Origin: Planctomycetota bacterium | Lineage (GTDB): Bacteria > Planctomycetota > Phycisphaerae > Phycisphaerales > SM1A02 | Assembly (NCBI GenBank): GCA_009926815.1 | Contig: RFOC01000021.1 | Coordinates: 1 to 16,984 of the forward strand | Length of the DNA: 16,984 bases | Direction of reading: 5' to 3' | Shown here: in pieces, positions 8,157 to 14,609 of the stretch | How the letters are laid out: every line of letters starts with the position of its first letter | Numbering within the stretch: position 1 is the first letter of the stretch | The notes under the pieces: model-generated | Told to the model about the DNA's origin: nothing | Database searches by the model: none | Seen by the model: only the letters and a program-made list of their open reading frames with translations | Program-made: the position numbers and the translations under genes

Positions 8157-8682
8157 TCAGTTCTGGAACACGGTGTAGCCCTTGCCGTGCAGCTCGACCA
8201 CGCGGGTCCAGCCGTCGGCATCCACCTTCACGCCCGGAAGCAGGTCGGCGTTGCCCACGCCCAGTTCCCTCATGCGCGTGCCGCAGGCCTCCACGCCGGC
8301 GCCGGCCTTCTGCCGCCACCAGGCTCTTCCATGGATTGCCGGCCTTCGTGCCCATGACGCGGTCGTACGCCGCATCACCCAGCGTGAGCGGCAGCGAGGG
8401 ACCATCGAACACCACGATCAGGCTGATCTCCTTCGCGCCGGCTGCCTTGGCGGCATCGGTCGCGTCGCGCCAGTCCGCCAGGCCATAGAAGACCATGTCC
8501 GCGGTGGGTCGCCGGTTGGCGTAGACCACCGTCTTCCATGCGGTCACCTGCGGCTCGATGTCCGCCTTCAGGGCGGGGGCAGGGGTCACCGTGGCCGCGG
8601 GCGCGGCGGCGAAGGGGCCGCTCGAGGACGCGCATCCGGAGGCGAGCATGACGCATGCGGCGAGGAACAGGGGTCGGACCAT
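8157..8682 (-). pseudogene. DsrE-family lipoprotein gene with a single-base frameshift
   Basis: Read from ATG 8682, the protein begins MVRPLFLAACVMLASGCASS, a lipoprotein signal with Cys17 as the lipid site. It continues with a DsrE/F-like core (VVYAN, DATDAAKAAGAKEISLIVVF, NPWKSLVA). At about 8313 one extra G shifts the frame. Removing it joins LVA to QKAGAGVEACGTRMRELGV, then DLLPGVKV, VVELHGKGYTVFQN and a stop at 8157. The CG motif and the LLPGV...GY ending are typical of DsrE-type sulfur-relay proteins, whose Cys can carry sulfur, although exported lipoprotein forms are of unknown role. ATG 8691 is also in frame, but a TAGCAT box 7 nt before 8682 favours the inner start. The gene converges on the receptor gene with a 15-nt gap. 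It may be truly broken or the base may be a sequencing error. Confidence 0.65.
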
Positions 8683-8689
8683 GCGCGGC

Positions 8690-8695
8690 ATGCTA
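8690..8695 (-). promoter_or_regulatory. Possible -10 box for the dsrE-type gene
   Basis: On the minus strand TAGCAT ends 7 nt before the ATG at 8682, which would make the message leaderless. The same hexamer precedes the repeat-protein gene at 12081-12086. Confidence 0.35.
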
Positions 8696-8729
8696 GCCCA
8701 TGGGGGTGGCGGTGTGGACCGGACCGGGT

Positions 8730-8735
8730 CACAAT
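8730..8735 (+). promoter_or_regulatory. Possible -10 box for the mscS-type gene
   Basis: CACAAT ends 6 nt before the GTG at 8742, which is followed directly by an in-frame ATG at 8745. The spacing equals that of the cutC and ade boxes and fits a leaderless transcript. The first T of the consensus is replaced by C, and the -35 is unclear. Confidence 0.35.
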
Positions 8736-8741
8736 CCCGGC

Positions 8742-10289
8742 GTGATGCTGCTGTCCCAGGCCTCCATGCCCGCCGTCCTGTTCTGGCTGGCCAGCGCCTA
8801 CGCCCTGGTGGTCGGGTTGCGCTTCGCGTTCGTTCGCCGAGGTGACCTTCGCATCCTGGGTGTCGGCCTGCTCGTGACCGTGGCGTGCGGCGTGCTGCTG
8901 CGCCTGGGCGTGGAGGCCAGCGTTCCCATCACCATGCACCTGCCCGAGGGCATCCGGCAGATCGAGATTCCGCTGCTGCGCACCCTGGCGGAGATCGGCC
9001 TGGTGGTGGTGGCGATCTCGCTGCTGCTCATGGGGCTCTCGGGAGCGGTGGTGGCCCTGACCGGCAGCGACATGATCCGCCTGCAGAAGGCGCTGGTCCG
9101 CACCGGTCTCTTCCTGGTCGGCCTGACCGTGATCTGGCAGGCGCATTTCGCCGAGCAGTTCAGCATCCGCAACCTGCTCATCGGGGCCGGCGGTGCGCTG
9201 GTGTTCATCGTGGGTCTGGGTCTGCAGCGCACCATGGGCAACCTGTTCAGCGGCTTCGACCTGCAGGCGGACCAGGTGATCCGGAAGGGGGACTGGGTGC
9301 AGCTGGGCGTGGGCGGGCCCGAAGGCACCGTGTTCGACACCAGCCTGCGGACCACGCGCATCCTGACCAACGAGGGCCAGATGCTGATCGTGGCCAACGC
9401 CGACCTGCTGGGCCGCTCGCTGTTCAACCTGGACCAGCCGGACCGTCGTCTGCGGGTCCGCCGCACGGTCGGCGTGGCGTACGGCATCCCGCCCATCCGC
9501 GTGAAGGACGCCATCCTGGGCGTGCTGCTGCAGGACCCGGGCGTGCTCCGGCCGCCGCAGGGCATGGGTCCCGAGGTGTTCGTGCAGAGCTACGCCGAAT
9601 CGAGCGTGCACTACGACATCCGCTTCTGGGTGGCCGACCGTCGCGCCATGGATCCGGTGGTGGACCGGGTCATGACGCGCATCTGGTACGTGCTCCGCGA
9701 GGGCGGGATGGAGATCCCCTTCGCGGTGCGCAGCATCCGCATGGTGGACATGGACCGCGAGCGGCAGGACGCCGCCCAGGCGCGCCAGGAAGCCGAGACC
9801 ATCGAGCGTCAGCTGGCGGCCTGCCCGCTCTTCAGCGATCAAGCCATGTCGGCGTCGCAGCGGCGGGAACTGGCGCGCGACAGCGTGGTGGTGGATCTGC
9901 AGCCCGGTGAATTCGCGGTTCGTCGCGGCGAGCTGAGCGACCACATGTTCCTGGTGCTGCAGGGTGGGGTCGAGGTTCGGCCCGAGGGGCGAGACCCGGT
10001 GCCGCTGGGCATGGGCGCGGCGTTCGGGGAGGTGGCCCTGCTGCGGGGCGAGCCCCGGATCGCCGACGTGGTGGCCGCCGCGTCCGGCGCGCGGCTGCTT
10101 CGCATGAGCCGGTTGAGCGTGCTTCCGGTGCTGCAGCGTCATCCGTCGCTGGCGGGCGAACTCTCGCGTCTCTCCCAGGCGCGCCGGGAGGCCTCGGGTG
10201 TCATGGATGACGAGGCGATCCGGACCACCCTGATGCAGCGGTGCGGCGCCATGGTGCGGACCATCCTTCGCGAACTGCGTCCCTGGTGA
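8742..10289 (+). CDS. MscS-type mechanosensitive channel fused to a cyclic-nucleotide-binding domain
   Basis: This is a 515-residue membrane protein. There are four hydrophobic segments in the first 140 residues, then the pore-lining helix and channel core at about 141-190, with GAGGALVFIVGLGLQRTMG and NLFSGFDL matching the glycine/alanine-rich MscS TM3, followed by the beta domain (GDWVQLG, GTVFDTSLRTTRI). Residues about 358-485 form a cNMP-binding fold with a phosphate-binding cassette, FGEVALLRGEPRIADV (near 428-443), in which the binding Glu and Arg are kept. MscS channels release solutes on osmotic downshock; fused forms are known as bCNG channels, and several of those respond to ligand more than to tension. 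The start is GTG 8742 or ATG 8745; the in-frame ATG 8700 would place a polar leader over the divergent promoter region. A hairpin terminator follows at 10321. Confidence 0.9.
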   Translation: MMLLSQASMPAVLFWLASAYALVVGLRFAFVRRGDLRILGVGLLVTVACGVLLRLGVEASVPITMHLPEGIRQIEIPLLRTLAEIGLVVVAISLLLMGLSGAVVALTGSDMIRLQKALVRTGLFLVGLTVIWQAHFAEQFSIRNLLIGAGGALVFIVGLGLQRTMGNLFSGFDLQADQVIRKGDWVQLGVGGPEGTVFDTSLRTTRILTNEGQMLIVANADLLGRSLFNLDQPDRRLRVRRTVGVAYGIPPIRVKDAILGVLLQDPGVLRPPQGMGPEVFVQSYAESSVHYDIRFWVADRRAMDPVVDRVMTRIWYVLREGGMEIPFAVRSIRMVDMDRERQDAAQARQEAETIERQLAACPLFSDQAMSASQRRELARDSVVVDLQPGEFAVRRGELSDHMFLVLQGGVEVRPEGRDPVPLGMGAAFGEVALLRGEPRIADVVAAASGARLLRMSRLSVLPVLQRHPSLAGELSRLSQARREASGVMDDEAIRTTLMQRCGAMVRTILRELRPW

Positions 10290-10309
10290 ACGGGCGGGAA
10301 TCCTCCAGG

Positions 10310-10584
10310 CCCAAAAAGGGACCGGGCCCGATCATGCAATCGGGCCCGGTTCGACTTTGGAGAGCAGCACCTGGCTCGATCTCAAGGTTCCCGTTCGAAC
10401 CTCGGTCAGCCGCCAGGAGCCTTGGGCTCTCCGATTCGGCAGGCCCCCAAGCCTGCACGACGTGTGCACGCGGCGTGGGACGGACCACGACGGTGCCTGC
10501 ATCCAATCCAATCTTGCTGGGAACAGTCGGAGGGAACTTCCGCTGTCACCGAAGGGAACGAGACCCGGAAGGGGACTCCGGGTC
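10310..10584 (-). ncRNA. Candidate structured non-coding RNA
   Basis: No credible protein frame fills 10290-10692. On the minus strand a promoter (10591-10618) would start RNA near 10584, exactly at the 5' arm of a perfect 8-bp hairpin (10562-10584). Further stems follow: 10523-10546 (8 bp with one bulge), 10474-10489 (5 bp), 10439-10456 (6 bp) and a nested rod 10359-10432. The rod consists of a 7-bp stem, an internal loop, a 6-bp stem, a symmetrical 9x9 internal loop and a 6-bp stem with a hexaloop. The RNA would end at the 12-bp terminator hairpin (10321-10350) followed by CCCTTTTT. The length is about 270 nt. I looked for signatures of SRP RNA, RNase P RNA and tmRNA and did not find them; 6S RNA cannot be excluded. 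Strand and existence are inference from structure and promoter. Confidence 0.4.
10321..10350. terminator. Strong, probably bidirectional hairpin terminator
   Basis: ACCGGGCCCGAT and ATCGGGCCCGGT form a perfect 12-bp stem with a 6-nt loop (CATGCA). On the plus strand it follows the channel gene stop by 31 nt and is trailed by TCGACTTT. On the minus strand it is trailed by CCC and then five T (10312-10320), a better T-run. It could end both the channel transcript and a minus-strand RNA. Confidence 0.75.
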
Positions 10585-10590
10585 GGGGGC

Positions 10591-10618
10591 AACATAGCCC
10601 GGTTCCGGGGCGGGACAA
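10591..10618 (-). promoter_or_regulatory. Minus-strand promoter of the candidate ncRNA
   Basis: On the minus strand TTGTCC (10618-10613) and TATGTT (10596-10591) are 16 nt apart, the same spacing as the tRNA-Gly promoter in this window. Two phased T-tracts on the plus strand (A-tracts on the minus) at 10635-10638 and 10645-10648 lie upstream, where an UP element could act. Confidence 0.45.
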
Positions 10619-10631
10619 GTTCCCGATGGCC

Positions 10632-10649
10632 CCATTTTGAACCATTTTG
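10632..10649. repeat. Direct repeat of CCATTTTG with a 10-nt period
   Basis: CCATTTTG occurs at 10632-10639 and again at 10642-10649, one helical turn apart, in an AT-rich island within GC-rich DNA. It lies between the divergent minus-strand promoter and the asparaginase-family gene start, so it could be an UP element or a regulator site. Confidence 0.5.
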
Positions 10650-10692
10650 CGATTTCCCGGGCTCGGGGGGCCGATTCCCGTGCATCCACGCC

Positions 10693-11610
10693 ATGCGAGT
10701 CCTCTCCACCTGGGATCACGGTCTGCCCGCCAATCTGGAGGCCCTGCAACGCCTTCAGGCGGGAGGGTCGGCCACGGACGCCGTGGAAGCCGGCTGCATC
10801 CAGTGCGAGCGGGAGAACGGCCAGCGGACGGTGGGCCTTGGGGGTTGGCCGGACCGGGATGGCACCGTCACCCTGGATGCCGCCGTGATGCAGTGCGATG
10901 GTCGGGCCGGTTCGGTGGCGTTCGTGCGGGGCGTGGCGCATCCGATCCAGTTGGCACGGATGGTCATGGATCGCACGCCGCACGTCATGCTGGCCGGAGC
11001 GGGCGCCGAGCGATTCGCGCGCGAGCAGGGCATGCAGGTGCGTGAGCGGCCGCTGGATGCCGAGCAGCACGCGAAGTGGCAGGCCTGGCTGCAGGAGAAG
11101 CGATACGCCCCCGCGGTGAACGTGGAGAACCATGACACCATCTCCATGATCGCCATGGATGCCTCGGGTCGCATGGCCGTGGCCAGCACCACCAGCGGCC
11201 TGGCGTTCAAGATGCATGGACGCGTGGGCGACTCGCCCATCATCGGATCGGGGCTCTTCGTGGATCGCGGCGTGGGCGGCGCAGTGTGCACCGGACTTGG
11301 CGAGGCCGTCTTGCGCACGGCCGGGGCGCACGCCATCGTGGAAGCCATGCGCGCCGGCATGAGTCCGCAGCACGCGTGCGAGGCGCTCATTCACCGGCTC
11401 ATCGACCGCGTGCCGGGCAGCGGCGACTACCAGGTGGGCGTGCTCGCCATGGATTTCAGCGGCCGCACCGGCGCCTTCAGCGTGCAGCGGGGATTCACCT
11501 ATGCGCTGGCGGAGCGCGGCCAGAACGCCATGCACCAGGCTCCCGCGGCGCTGGGCCAGGACAGCACCATCGAGGTGGCCATGCGGGTGCGCGAGCGGCC
11601 CGGGACCTGA
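10693..11610 (+). CDS. N4-(beta-N-acetylglucosaminyl)-L-asparaginase family Ntn hydrolase
   Basis: This 305-residue protein belongs to the aspartylglucosaminidase branch of the isoaspartyl peptidase/asparaginase superfamily. These enzymes cut the GlcNAc-Asn bond of glycoasparagines after self-cleavage before a threonine. The NHDT motif at 146-149 gives the cleavage site (D148/T149, with T149 as nucleophile). T167, R177, D180, T200 and G201 fall at the spacing I recall for the Flavobacterium enzyme's T170, R180, D183, T203 and G204, and W7 suits the substrate-binding Trp. No signal peptide is visible, whereas characterised relatives are lysosomal or periplasmic. An upstream-extended start would run over the hairpins at 10359-10584; ATG 10693 begins the conserved fold directly. 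No Shine-Dalgarno is seen. The stop abuts that of the next, convergent gene. Confidence 0.87.
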   Translation: MRVLSTWDHGLPANLEALQRLQAGGSATDAVEAGCIQCERENGQRTVGLGGWPDRDGTVTLDAAVMQCDGRAGSVAFVRGVAHPIQLARMVMDRTPHVMLAGAGAERFAREQGMQVRERPLDAEQHAKWQAWLQEKRYAPAVNVENHDTISMIAMDASGRMAVASTTSGLAFKMHGRVGDSPIIGSGLFVDRGVGGAVCTGLGEAVLRTAGAHAIVEAMRAGMSPQHACEALIHRLIDRVPGSGDYQVGVLAMDFSGRTGAFSVQRGFTYALAERGQNAMHQAPAALGQDSTIEVAMRVRERPGT

Positions 11611-12060
11611 TCAGCGGGCGAACAGGTACACCAGCACCGCCCGCTCGATGGGTGACGGCGGGGTGTCGGTGTTCAGGATGGCGGAGCCCTGCACGGCGCC
11701 CTTCCACAGCATGTTGCCTCGGAAATTGGCCAGGGCCTTGCCCTGCGTGGCCCCCTCCCAGACTCGATCGCCCTTGATGTTGAACAGAGCCTTGCCCTGC
11801 ACGGCACCCTCCCAGGCCACGTCATTGCGGAAGTTGAAGATCGTCCGTCCCTGCACGGCACCCTCGTACACGCGATCTCCACGGATGTTGCAGAGAGCCT
11901 TGCCCTTGACGGCGCCCTCCCAGACCATGGTGCCATCGATGTTGCAGAGCGCCTGACCCTTGACCGAACCCTTCCACACGCGGACGGATGGTGCCATGGA
12001 CAGGCCGAGCAGCACCGGCACGCAGAGCAGCAGCCGTCGAAGTCCGGAGGTGGTGGGCAT
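11611..12060 (-). CDS. Secreted protein of six 18-residue tandem repeats
   Basis: This 149-residue protein begins with a signal peptide (basic MPTTSGLRR, then LLLCVPVLLGLSMA). Residues 28-135 are six 18-residue repeats with the pattern (V/L/A)-(W/Y)-(E/K)-G-(A/S)-(V/T)-(Q/K)-G-x-A-(L/I)-x-N-(I/F)-x-G-x-x, followed by a short tail PSPIERAVLVYLFAR. The alternating aromatic, glycine and hydrophobic positions suggest a beta-hairpin repeat, broadly like other bacterial proteins with Y-x-G...L-Y-x-I-x-G units that also end in a hydrophobic tail. I cannot name the family. On the minus strand AGGGGA lies 7 nt before the ATG as a ribosome site, with TAGCAT further upstream at 12086-12081. It is stop to stop with the asparaginase-family gene. 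Function is unknown. Confidence 0.8.
   Translation of the reverse strand: MPTTSGLRRLLLCVPVLLGLSMAPSVRVWKGSVKGQALCNIDGTMVWEGAVKGKALCNIRGDRVYEGAVQGRTIFNFRNDVAWEGAVQGKALFNIKGDRVWEGATQGKALANFRGNMLWKGAVQGSAILNTDTPPSPIERAVLVYLFAR
11656..11979 (-). repeat. 54-bp tandem coding repeat, six copies
   Basis: The six 18-residue units are encoded by a 54-bp repeat. Several copies share long identical stretches on the plus strand, such as CCTGCACGGCACCCTC, occurring twice. The similarity at the DNA level as well as in protein suggests recent duplication or gene conversion. Confidence 0.7.
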
Positions 12061-12080
12061 GGATGGATCCCCTGCGTTGC

Positions 12081-12086
12081 ATGCTA
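12081..12086 (-). promoter_or_regulatory. Possible -10 box for the repeat-protein gene
   Basis: TAGCAT on the minus strand lies 20 nt before the ATG at 12060, leaving room for the AGGGGA ribosome site. No clear -35 is seen. This gene therefore appears to have a short leader, unlike the leaderless candidates nearby. Confidence 0.3.
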
Positions 12087-12120
12087 GCCGCGCGGCGGGC
12101 CTCGACGATCGGGCCCACGG

Positions 12121-12847
12121 TCACTGGATGAAGGCGTGCAGCGACATCGCCTCGTCCACCGCGAACACGCCATCGACCCGGCACGAGGCGTGCAGATGCG
12201 GGGTGGCATCGAGCCAGTCCACCGCGTTGGCGGCCCGCACGCCACCGCAGGCCACCACCTGGGGTGCCTCGGCGCCGAGCGTGCGGCTGAGTTCGGCCAG
12301 GGCGGCACGCTCGCGGCGGAGCAGGGCCACGCGACAGCGGCGTGACGGCCGCGTCCCAGCCATGCACACCGGCCGTGAGCACGCGACACAGGCCAAGCGC
12401 CATGGCATCGCGCCAGCCCCGATCACGGTCCACGAGCAGGTCGAAGGCTCGATGGAAGCTGGTCCGCAGGCCACGGCGCCATGCGGCCTCGTGCAGTTGG
12501 TGGCAGCCTTCCAGGTCGATGTCGCCCAGGTCATCCAGCATGCCGATGGCGACCGAATGGGCGCCGGCATCGGCGAACGCCTCGATGTCCGCTCGGCACG
12601 CCGCACGGAAGGCGGGGGTGCCCACGAACGAGGCGGCGTCGAGCGTGGTCGGCATGCCCGGCACGCGCGGCCGGATCATGGCCACCACCTCGCATGGGGT
12701 GGCGTGTCGCACCTCCCGCACCAGCTCCGGAGAAGGCGACCACCCCTCGCTCGGCAGGTCGTGGCAGAGTTCGAGCCGGTCGGCGTGCGGGGCGGCCTGC
12801 AGGGCCACCTGAAGCGAGTCCAGCGGAATCTCCAGCGATCCAGCCAT
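12121..12847 (-). pseudogene. cutC: CutC family gene with a single-base frameshift
   Basis: The first part reads as CutC: DRLELCHDL, VAMIRPRVPG, VAIGMLDDLGDIDLEGC, TSFHRAFDLLVD and RVLTAG, the strands and loops of the TIM barrel. At about 12310-12345 the frame shifts by one base. The other frame then continues with VALLRRERAALAELSRTLG, VACGGVRAANAV, HLHASCRVDGVF and a stop at 12121, the expected GGGV and HAS motifs of the C-terminal part. Skipping one base restores a protein of about 241 residues, normal for the family. CutC was linked to copper tolerance in E. coli, but that role is disputed. On the minus strand TACGCT ends 6 nt before the ATG. Either a recent mutation or an assembly error would explain the shift; the intact downstream motifs argue for recent origin. 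Confidence 0.75.
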
Positions 12848-12853
12848 GTGGAC

Positions 12854-12859
12854 AGCGTA
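12854..12859 (-). promoter_or_regulatory. -10 box for cutC, leaderless spacing
   Basis: On the minus strand TACGCT ends 6 nt before the cutC ATG at 12847, so transcription would begin at or next to the A of the start codon. Confidence 0.4.
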
Positions 12860-12876
12860 ACGGCCTGCCGCGTGGC

Positions 12877-12882
12877 TACATT
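12877..12882 (+). promoter_or_regulatory. -10 box for adenine deaminase, leaderless spacing
   Basis: TACATT ends 6 nt before the ATG at 12889. It mirrors the cutC box on the other strand, and both lie in the 41-nt divergent gap. No Shine-Dalgarno precedes the ATG. Confidence 0.45.
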
Positions 12883-12888
12883 GATCCC

Positions 12889-14532
12889 ATGGTGGACGTC
12901 ACGCTGCGGCATCAGGTGGTGGATCTCGATCGCGGCACCGTGGAGCCACGCGAGGTGATCGTTCGGGGCGGGCGCATCCAGGCCATCCGTGCCGCGACAG
13001 GCCCCGTGGATCCGGGCGTGCTCATGCCCGGCTTCGTGGACGCCCATGTGCACGTGGAGAGCAGCATGATGCCGCCGAGCGAGTTCGCCCGCGTGGTCAC
13101 CTGCCATGGCACGGTGGCCACCGTGAGCGATCCGCACGAGATCGCCAACGTCCTCGGTGAAGCGGGGGTCCGCTTCATGCTCGAGGATGGCGCGAGGCGC
13201 AACTTCCACTTCCACTTCGGATGCCCCAGCTGCGTGCCGGCCACCGGCTTCGAGACCGCCGGAGCCACCCTGGATGCGGCGTGCGTGAAGCGCCTGCTGG
13301 CGGACCCTCGCATCGGCTACCTGAGCGAGATGATGAACTGGCCGGGCGTGCTGGGCGGCGATCCCGAGGTGATGGCCAAGATCGCGGCCGCGAAGGCCGC
13401 GGGCAAGCCCGTGGATGGCCACGCGCCCCAGCTGGTGGGAGAGCAGGCCCGGGCCTACGCGGCGGCGGGCATCACCACCGATCACGAGTGCGTCACGCTG
13501 GAGGAGGCCCGCGGCAAGGCCGACCTGGGCATGCACATCCTGATCCGCGAGGGGTCCGCGGCGCGCAACTTCGAGGCGCTCTGGCCGCTGCTCAAGGAAC
13601 GCCCCGCGCAGTGCATGTTCTGCACGGATGACGCGCATCCGGATGTCCTGAAGTTCGGGCACATCAACCGGCTGGTGGCGCGAGCCGTGGCCCATGGGGT
13701 GGATCGCTTCGACGCCATGCGGGCCGCGTGCGTGAATCCGGTGCGGCACTACGGGCTGCCGTGCGGGCAGCTTCGGGTGGGTGATCCGGCCGACATGGTG
13801 CTGGTGCAGGATCTGCAGGACTTCCGGGTGCTTCGCACCTGGATCCGGGGCGAGTGCGTGGCCGAGGCTGGGCGTTGCGGCTGGGACCACCTGCCCGTGG
13901 AGGCGCCGAACGCCTTCCGGCAGGCGAGCTTCTCGGCCGAGGACTTCGTGGCGCGGTCCGGGCGGGATCAGGAGCGCGTGCGCGTGATCGTGCCCAGGGA
14001 TGGCGAACTGGTCACCGAGGAGACGGTCGCGACGCTGCAGGTGCGCGAGGGCGTGATCGAGCCGGACCCTGCGCAGGACGTCTCGCTGATCGTGGTGGTG
14101 AACCGATACTCGGAAGCGCCGCCGGCGGTGGCCTTCATCCGGGGGTTCGGCGTCGGCCACGGGGCCATCGCCTCCAGCGTGGCGCACGACTGCCACAACG
14201 TGGTGGCGGTGGGCGGGTCGCGTCAGGCCGTGGCGGAGGTGGTGAATGCGGTCTTCGAGCGGCGTGGTGGCGTCGCCGTCCGCGATGCGCACGGCGTGGA
14301 CATCCGGGGACTGTCGATCGCGGGTCTGATGAGCGTCAGGCCCTTCGAGGTGGTGGCCGAGGCCTACGAGACCTTCTCCGCCCGGGTGCGAGCCATGGGA
14401 TCGCCGCTGCAGGCGCCATTCATGACGCTGAGCTTCATGGCCTTGCTGGTGATTCCCGCCCTGAAGTTGAGCGATCGGGGGCTTTTCGATGGCCGGGCCT
14501 TCCGATTCACGGGAATCCGGGCCGATTCCTGA
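12889..14532 (+). CDS. ade: Adenine deaminase
   Basis: This 547-residue amidohydrolase turns adenine into hypoxanthine and ammonia in purine salvage. The family motifs are in order: PGFVDAHVHVESSM with metal-binding H53 and H55, DPHEIANVLG, YLSEMMNWPGVL, VDGHAPQL, TTDHEC, CTDDAHPD with the catalytic Asp, and the C-terminal HDCHN block that is specific to Ade rather than to other amidohydrolases. The length fits bacterial Ade (about 550-590). The start is the ATG 6 nt after a -10 box; the longer open frame upstream reads over the cutC gene and adds nothing similar to the family. It is divergent from cutC. A tRNA-Gly gene with its own promoter follows. Confidence 0.95.
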   Translation: MVDVTLRHQVVDLDRGTVEPREVIVRGGRIQAIRAATGPVDPGVLMPGFVDAHVHVESSMMPPSEFARVVTCHGTVATVSDPHEIANVLGEAGVRFMLEDGARRNFHFHFGCPSCVPATGFETAGATLDAACVKRLLADPRIGYLSEMMNWPGVLGGDPEVMAKIAAAKAAGKPVDGHAPQLVGEQARAYAAAGITTDHECVTLEEARGKADLGMHILIREGSAARNFEALWPLLKERPAQCMFCTDDAHPDVLKFGHINRLVARAVAHGVDRFDAMRAACVNPVRHYGLPCGQLRVGDPADMVLVQDLQDFRVLRTWIRGECVAEAGRCGWDHLPVEAPNAFRQASFSAEDFVARSGRDQERVRVIVPRDGELVTEETVATLQVREGVIEPDPAQDVSLIVVVNRYSEAPPAVAFIRGFGVGHGAIASSVAHDCHNVVAVGGSRQAVAEVVNAVFERRGGVAVRDAHGVDIRGLSIAGLMSVRPFEVVAEAYETFSARVRAMGSPLQAPFMTLSFMALLVIPALKLSDRGLFDGRAFRFTGIRADS

Positions 14533-14555
14533 GCCTTCCGAGGCGTGGCCAGGCG

Positions 14556-14583
14556 TTGGCGCAGGCCGGGGTTTGGGTATACT
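14556..14583 (+). promoter_or_regulatory. Promoter of tRNA-Gly
   Basis: TTGGCG (14556-14561) and TATACT (14578-14583) are 16 nt apart. The mature tRNA begins 26 nt after the -10 box. The leader contains a small CCCC-GAAA-GGGG hairpin at 14590-14601. Confidence 0.65.
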
Positions 14584-14609
14584 TCGCCTCCCCGAAAGGG
14601 GACACCTCT

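Noticed and set aside
10359..10432. Identity of the structured region as SRP RNA, RNase P RNA or tmRNA
   Set aside because: The GGAAGG-type SRP loop, the RNase P GAGGAAAGTCC core and the tmRNA alanyl acceptor end are all missing on both strands. A loose likeness to part of 6S RNA is too weak to call.
10357..10692. An extended start for the asparaginase-family gene
   Set aside because: The extension runs over the stem-loops of the candidate RNA and shows no signal peptide or family similarity; the conserved fold begins at 10693.
8308..12350. Programmed ribosomal frameshifting in dsrE and cutC
   Set aside because: Neither site has a known slippery sequence, an early stop codon or a downstream pseudoknot that I can see, and the two genes are unrelated. 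Mutation or assembly error is simpler.
12481..12888. An extended start for adenine deaminase
   Set aside because: The added part reads over cutC in antisense, is Arg/Pro-rich and has no family match, while ATG 12889 begins the known fold and has a -10 box at leaderless spacing.
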